Assembly (NCBI GenBank): GCA_903923395.1
Contig: CAIXXM010000051.1
Span: 62,001 to 126,000 of the forward strand
Direction of reading: 5' to 3'
DNA from: an uncultured Acidobacteriia bacterium
GTDB lineage: Bacteria; Acidobacteriota; Terriglobia; Bryobacterales; Bryobacteraceae
Length of the DNA stretch: 64,000 nt
Shown here: one piece after another, positions 61,301 to 64,000 of the stretch
Layout of the letters: every line of letters starts with the position of its first letter
Position numbering within the stretch: the first letter of the stretch is position 1
The notes under the pieces: generated by a model
Databases searched by the model: none
What the model was told of the DNA's origin: nothing
The model's input: the letters and a program-made list of their open reading frames with translations, nothing else
Made by a program: the position numbers and the translations under genes

Positions 61301-61759
61301 GTGGGTGGCTGGAGCTTCAACACAGTTTCAGTCTTCCAGACCGGCTTCCCGCTGCAGATTACCCAGGCGACCAATAACAACTCCACCTTCGGATACGGCA
61401 GCCAGCGCCCGAATGCGACGGGAATTTCCCCGTTCACCACCGGCAGCCTGGAAGACCGCTTGAACAACTACATCAACCCGGCGGCCTTCTCGACTGCGCC
61501 CATCGGCACGTTTGGCAACCTGAGCCGCACCATCGACATGCGCGGCCCCGGCCAGGTGAACTGGGACATGTCCATGTTCAAAGACGTTCTGATCAAAGAG
61601 AAGCTCAAGGCCCAGTTCCGGTGTGAAGCGCTCAACGCTTTCAATACGCCGCTGTTCTATGGCCCGAACACCTCGTTTGGCAGCAGTTCGTTTGGCAAGA
61701 TCACCACGCAGGCGAACTTCTCCCGGCAGTTGCAACTCGCGATCCGTTTGTCGTTCTGA
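58301..61759 (+). CDS. TonB-dependent outer-membrane receptor with carboxypeptidase-like regulatory domain
   Basis: A 1152-residue outer-membrane protein. A signal peptide ends near residue 29. A CarboxypepD_reg-like beta-sandwich (about 33-120, GSIRGNVTDPNGGTVASAKVTL) and a plug domain (about 125-250, RNPFMLSKLAQNV, YLIDGVP) precede a long beta-barrel ending in aromatic LSF, the usual barrel terminus. No TonB box is obvious. This Oar-like architecture is amplified in acidobacteria and takes up oligosaccharides or other large ligands. It has no partner SusD gene. A strong terminator follows. Confidence 0.93.
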   Translation: MLSPSFAAARHRGIIAAVALLASAVSLCAQSYYGSIRGNVTDPNGGTVASAKVTLINEGTAEQRSAVTSSVGEFVYSEVVPATYSVSIEAPGFKKFTRKGIILGTQEQVSLNLKMEVGQVSESIQVTESAPLIESATASQGQVLDNQKLTDLPNLGRNPFMLSKLAQNVIPVGNPAYNRMEDQSGSSSISIAGGPVRGNNYLIDGVPITDSTNRAIIIPSLEAVQEVKVQANTYDAEMARTGGGMFNTLMKSGTNDYHGSLYGHLRRTAWDANSFFSNAAGSNADGTPKQPITDQPNSTWGASFGGAVRVPKVYDGRNKTFFYLAYEHYDDTQSASSLFAAPTAAERTGDFSKSVNSKGVALVINDPINGHTPFPNGIIPSSRINTVGKALASYYQAPQTAPAYYGANDITGSASLPARAAQYTAKLDQDITKWWRASVSYLRYFSLEPGNTWFPGPATVDGWRLQRRVDTTQFNSLFTVNPTTIITVRYGFNRFPNYTYDVSQGFDLASLGYNPAIINAVPSSKTQFPYVTTNNLMTLGVNDNNSLFVLSSNNFGTSVAKYMGRHSLKAGFDYRKIKAAGNDFNNAEGDFAFNGVFSGNDLADMLLGYPSSGNIYTSTKLSQFANYYGVYLQDDFRVNNKLTLNLGIRWEHELGVGEQNNGIVVNFDGKATNVLASGVTGISPKGAVVYAGQNGAPTTTGNPFTSKWGPRIGAAYQFNQKTVFRAGYGIFFAPQFALGGPIATVGYNQTTGYVASNDSNVTPANSLSNPFPAGILPPVGNTLGAATGLGQSFSLIDPHARSPYVQQYSFDIQRELPFGISAEVGFVGSKSSHMILGAGAININALDPSLLSSVGVAALTKSVPNPFYGHGGTGVIAAANVAQSQLLLPYPTYNAISLTFPDSNKALYDSMIMKVQKRMGMGMTLLSTVTWSRNRDESSGGVGNTLNSGAKAPQNPYDLASEYAFSNIDSPWRWSTSLSYQLPFGKGKAFLNKSGALNYVVGGWSFNTVSVFQTGFPLQITQATNNNSTFGYGSQRPNATGISPFTTGSLEDRLNNYINPAAFSTAPIGTFGNLSRTIDMRGPGQVNWDMSMFKDVLIKEKLKAQFRCEALNAFNTPLFYGPNTSFGSSSFGKITTQANFSRQLQLAIRLSF

Positions 61760-61780
61760 CGTATTTTTCCCACAGGAAGA

Positions 61781-61807
61781 GGCGGGGCTTCGGTCCCGCC
61801 TTTTTTT
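61781..61807 (+). terminator. Intrinsic terminator of the TonB receptor gene
   Basis: GGCGGG pairs with CCCGCC around a TTCG loop (GCTTCGGT) and is followed by seven T. It lies 21 nt after the receptor stop codon. Confidence 0.92.
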
Positions 61808-61877
61808 GGTGTTTTCTTGCTATAGAAAATTTTTCTTGCGCCGATAAGGAAAACAGTGAATCATAGGGACGGTAGCA

Positions 61878-62594
61878 ATGTTTGCTTCCAGATCCCTGTT
61901 GGATCGGTTGTCCATGGCGACAAGAATACTTTTCTCACTGTTCCTAGGCGCGTGCGCCTGTCTATCTGCGGAAACTCCAGCCTCCCTGCCGGGGGAGCCG
62001 ACCCTCATTGCTGTTTTCTACTCTTTTGACCAGCCACCTGCGCCCGATGTTGTGGCGACTATGCAGACGGAGATTGGTCGAATCCTCGCGCCTACGGGTG
62101 TCCGTGTCGCGTGGCGTCCGCTTTCTGATTCCTCACCGGCGGAGAACTACCCCGAGATCATGGTGATGCGGTTCCATGGGGCGTGTGATGCGCAAATGCC
62201 TATTATTTACAGTGAGTTGGGTCCGGAAGGGACGGTGCATGAGTTGGCGGAAACGCAGCGCGTGGATGGCAAAATGATTCCTTTCGGCTCCGTGGAATGC
62301 GATCAATTGCGGCGCTATTTGGCTCCGGTTGCAGTGAAGGACCGTGCGGAGACCCGCAACAGTGTCTTCGGCAAGGCAGTGGCGCGCGTCCTGGCACATG
62401 AGATGTACCACATGCTGACCGGTTCGGCGACACATGCGAAACAGGGCATTGCGAGGGCATCTCACTCGCGTCAGGACTTGACGGCGAAGACCTTTGATTT
62501 CGGGAAAAGTGAGACGGAATGGCTGCGGAATTGGCGAAGCCGGTCGTTGATGGCGGGCGAAGGTTTAAGTCCGTCTGATATCAATCAACATTAG
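61878..62594 (+). CDS. Exported HExxH putative metalloprotein
   Basis: A 238-residue protein with a signal peptide (about 14-31). It carries HEMYH at 174-178 followed by TGSATHA (His186), an HExxHx7H arrangement consistent with a zinc-metallopeptidase helix and third ligand, though the spacing is not the metzincin HExxHxxGxxH. The N-terminal half has no recognised fold. No other motif identifies a family. ATG 61878 is preceded by AGGGA; ATG 61914 is an alternative that would give a shorter signal peptide. Probable periplasmic protease, unproven. Confidence 0.72.
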   Translation: MFASRSLLDRLSMATRILFSLFLGACACLSAETPASLPGEPTLIAVFYSFDQPPAPDVVATMQTEIGRILAPTGVRVAWRPLSDSSPAENYPEIMVMRFHGACDAQMPIIYSELGPEGTVHELAETQRVDGKMIPFGSVECDQLRRYLAPVAVKDRAETRNSVFGKAVARVLAHEMYHMLTGSATHAKQGIARASHSRQDLTAKTFDFGKSETEWLRNWRSRSLMAGEGLSPSDINQH

Positions 62595-62806
62595 GGTGTT
62601 TCGGATTCGTCTGACAATGATCTTCAAGATAATCGGATGAGCCTTTCATCGATAAGAAACTTCTATCTAATACCCCTGCGGAGTCTGTCATAATCTTGCA
62701 TTAGAGCGGGCGCGTCGCGTCCAATCTATTGCCCGCCAAGACCCTGCCGTCTCCCGTGCGTGCGCCAGTCGGAATCCCTAGATCAACCGGAGAGCGTAAT
62801 ATACAC

Positions 62807-63952
62807 ATGTCGAACATCATCACCCTCGAAGAGCAGAAGGAACTGTTGAAGCGGGGCTTTTCGCGCCGCGCATTCGGTCGCTTCGCGACCCTGCTGACGG
62901 CCGGCGCCACGCTGCCGTTCTATAACGAAGCCGCGATGGCTCAGCTCTCGCAGGTTGGCAACGTGCCGGCCGATGCGGTGCGCATCAATGCAAACGAAAA
63001 TCCACTCGGTCCCTGCAAAGAGGCGGCTGAAGCGATGCACGGCATCATCCAGGGTGGTGGCCGTTACCAGTACGACATCACCGGAGATTTCACGAAGACC
63101 CTGGCTGCGATCGAAGGCGTGAAGCCCAGCTACGTGATGCCCTTCGCCGGTTCGAGCGATCCTCTGCACCGTTGCGTTCTCGCGTTCTGCTCGCCCACCA
63201 AGAGCCTGGTTGTCGCCGACCCCGGTTATGAAGCCGCTGGCCGCGCGGCGGAATACATCTCCGCAAAGACCTACCAGGTGCCCCTGACCAAGACCTATGC
63301 GCACGATGTCAAGGCGATGATCGCCAAAGACACGAACGCGGGTATGATTTACATCTGCAACCCCAACAATCCGAGCGGCACGCTGACCTCGCGCGCTGAC
63401 ATCGAATGGGCACTTGCCAACAAGCCCGCCGGTTCCGTCCTGGTTCTCGACGAAGCCTATCTGCACTTCTCTGACGCTACCCCGGGTTCTGACCTGGTGG
63501 CCAAGGACAAGGACGTTGTCGTCCTCCGCACCTTCTCGAAGCTCTTCGGTATGGCCGGTCTCCGCGCCGGTGCCGCTCTTGGCCGCCCCGACCTGCTTGA
63601 AAAGCTGAAGCCCTTCTCCGCTGGCGCACTGCCCATCACCGGCATGATCGGCGCCAAGGTCAGCCTCGAACAGAAGTACCTGGTGGCAGAGCGCAAGAAG
63701 AACATGCGTGCCATCCGCTCGGAAACGTTCGACTTCCTGGCGAAGAAGAACATTACCTTCATCCCCTCTGACTCCAACTGCTTCATGATGGACGTGAAGC
63801 GCCCTGCGCGCGAATTCATGGCCGCCATGATGAAGGAAAAGGTGCTTGTTGGCCGCGCATGGCCCTCCATGCCGACCTATTCCCGCATCACGGTTGGAAC
63901 CAAGGAAGAAATGCTGAAGTTCCAGGCTGCCGTTTCGAAGGTCATGGCCTAA
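62807..63952 (+). CDS. Tat-exported PLP-dependent aminotransferase (class I/II, HisC-like)
   Basis: A 381-residue protein. The N-terminus has a Tat motif (SRRAFGR at 19-25) and a moderately hydrophobic region before AMA, as in exported cofactor proteins. The aminotransferase fold spans about 58-380: INANENPLGP, ICNPNNPSGT (about 183-192), LDEAYLHF and the PLP lysine Lys245 in TFSKLFGMAGLRAG. It resembles histidinol-phosphate aminotransferase, but a Tat signal makes a histidine biosynthetic role unlikely; the substrate is unknown. ATG 62807 is the first start after the promoter region and begins MSNIITLEE. Confidence 0.85.
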   Translation: MSNIITLEEQKELLKRGFSRRAFGRFATLLTAGATLPFYNEAAMAQLSQVGNVPADAVRINANENPLGPCKEAAEAMHGIIQGGGRYQYDITGDFTKTLAAIEGVKPSYVMPFAGSSDPLHRCVLAFCSPTKSLVVADPGYEAAGRAAEYISAKTYQVPLTKTYAHDVKAMIAKDTNAGMIYICNPNNPSGTLTSRADIEWALANKPAGSVLVLDEAYLHFSDATPGSDLVAKDKDVVVLRTFSKLFGMAGLRAGAALGRPDLLEKLKPFSAGALPITGMIGAKVSLEQKYLVAERKKNMRAIRSETFDFLAKKNITFIPSDSNCFMMDVKRPAREFMAAMMKEKVLVGRAWPSMPTYSRITVGTKEEMLKFQAAVSKVMA

Positions 63953-63970
63953 CCCGGGTTCGCCCCGGTT
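63951..63970. terminator. Hairpin at end of aminotransferase gene
   Basis: AACCCGGG pairs with CCCCGGTT (one mismatch) around a TTCG loop, starting at the stop codon. There is no T-tract in the following bases, so termination would be weak or factor-dependent. Confidence 0.4.
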
Positions 63971-64000
63971 CAACCCTTTCCCCGTCGGCCGCGTCCGCTG

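Overview
The window is bacterial chromosomal DNA, probably from an acidobacterium close to Solibacter/Bryobacter (Bryobacterales). The evidence is indirect: a very large TonB-dependent receptor with a carboxypeptidase-like regulatory domain, a secreted beta-propeller protein ending in what looks like the Solibacter-type C-terminal domain, ECF-sigma/Ser-Thr-kinase pairs, M13 and M20 peptidases, Uma2 nucleases, and moderately high GC with dense coding on both strands. No insertion sequence, prophage, CRISPR array or rRNA operon was seen.

Layout. 1-923 is gene-poor; it is followed by a tRNA-Gln (minus strand) and a 95-nt selenocysteine tRNA (selC, plus strand). 1171-9328 holds a J-domain membrane protein, a class-A-beta-lactamase-like protein, an amidohydrolase-like protein without its metal motif, a Uma2 protein overlapping isocitrate dehydrogenase, an aldo/keto reductase and a GT-C-like membrane protein. 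An Mrp-type Fe-S carrier ATPase follows at 9347. From 10267 to 23930 nearly everything is on the minus strand: Uma2, a membrane-anchored SpoIIE phosphatase, a CDGSH protein, acyl-CoA dehydrogenase, alanine dehydrogenase, HtrA protease, an EamA transporter, M13 and M20 peptidases and some unknown small genes. At 24233 an intrinsic terminator lies upstream of a small membrane-protein gene (possible attenuator or sRNA). 24641-30520 is a two-subunit AddA/AddB-type helicase-nuclease.

34822-47129 is one plus-strand block encoding a Tad/Flp pilus: a DUF192 protein, a TPR lipoprotein (TadD-like), Flp pilin, a GT-C-like membrane protein, CpaB, the CpaC secretin, three TadG/TadE-type pseudopilins, CpaE/TadZ, the CpaF ATPase, TadB and TadC. 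No prepilin peptidase is visible in it. 47131-52142 has a cupin, two unknown 86-aa genes, an MsbA-like ABC exporter, a PH-like membrane protein, a CDP-alcohol phosphatidyltransferase and a secreted beta-propeller.

52171-57991 is regulatory: a Ser/Thr kinase with TPRs, an unknown 192-aa protein, a second kinase divergent from an ECF sigma factor, and a two-gene operon (small membrane protein plus TetR regulator) whose promoter is bracketed by two identical 14-bp palindromes. 57992-63952 has the TonB receptor with a long structured leader and a clear terminator, a secreted HExxH protein and a Tat-exported PLP aminotransferase. The points most worth following up are selC, the Tad locus composition, the TetR operator pair, the leader terminators at 24233 and 16471, and the Fe-S-type cysteine sets in both AddA and AddB.
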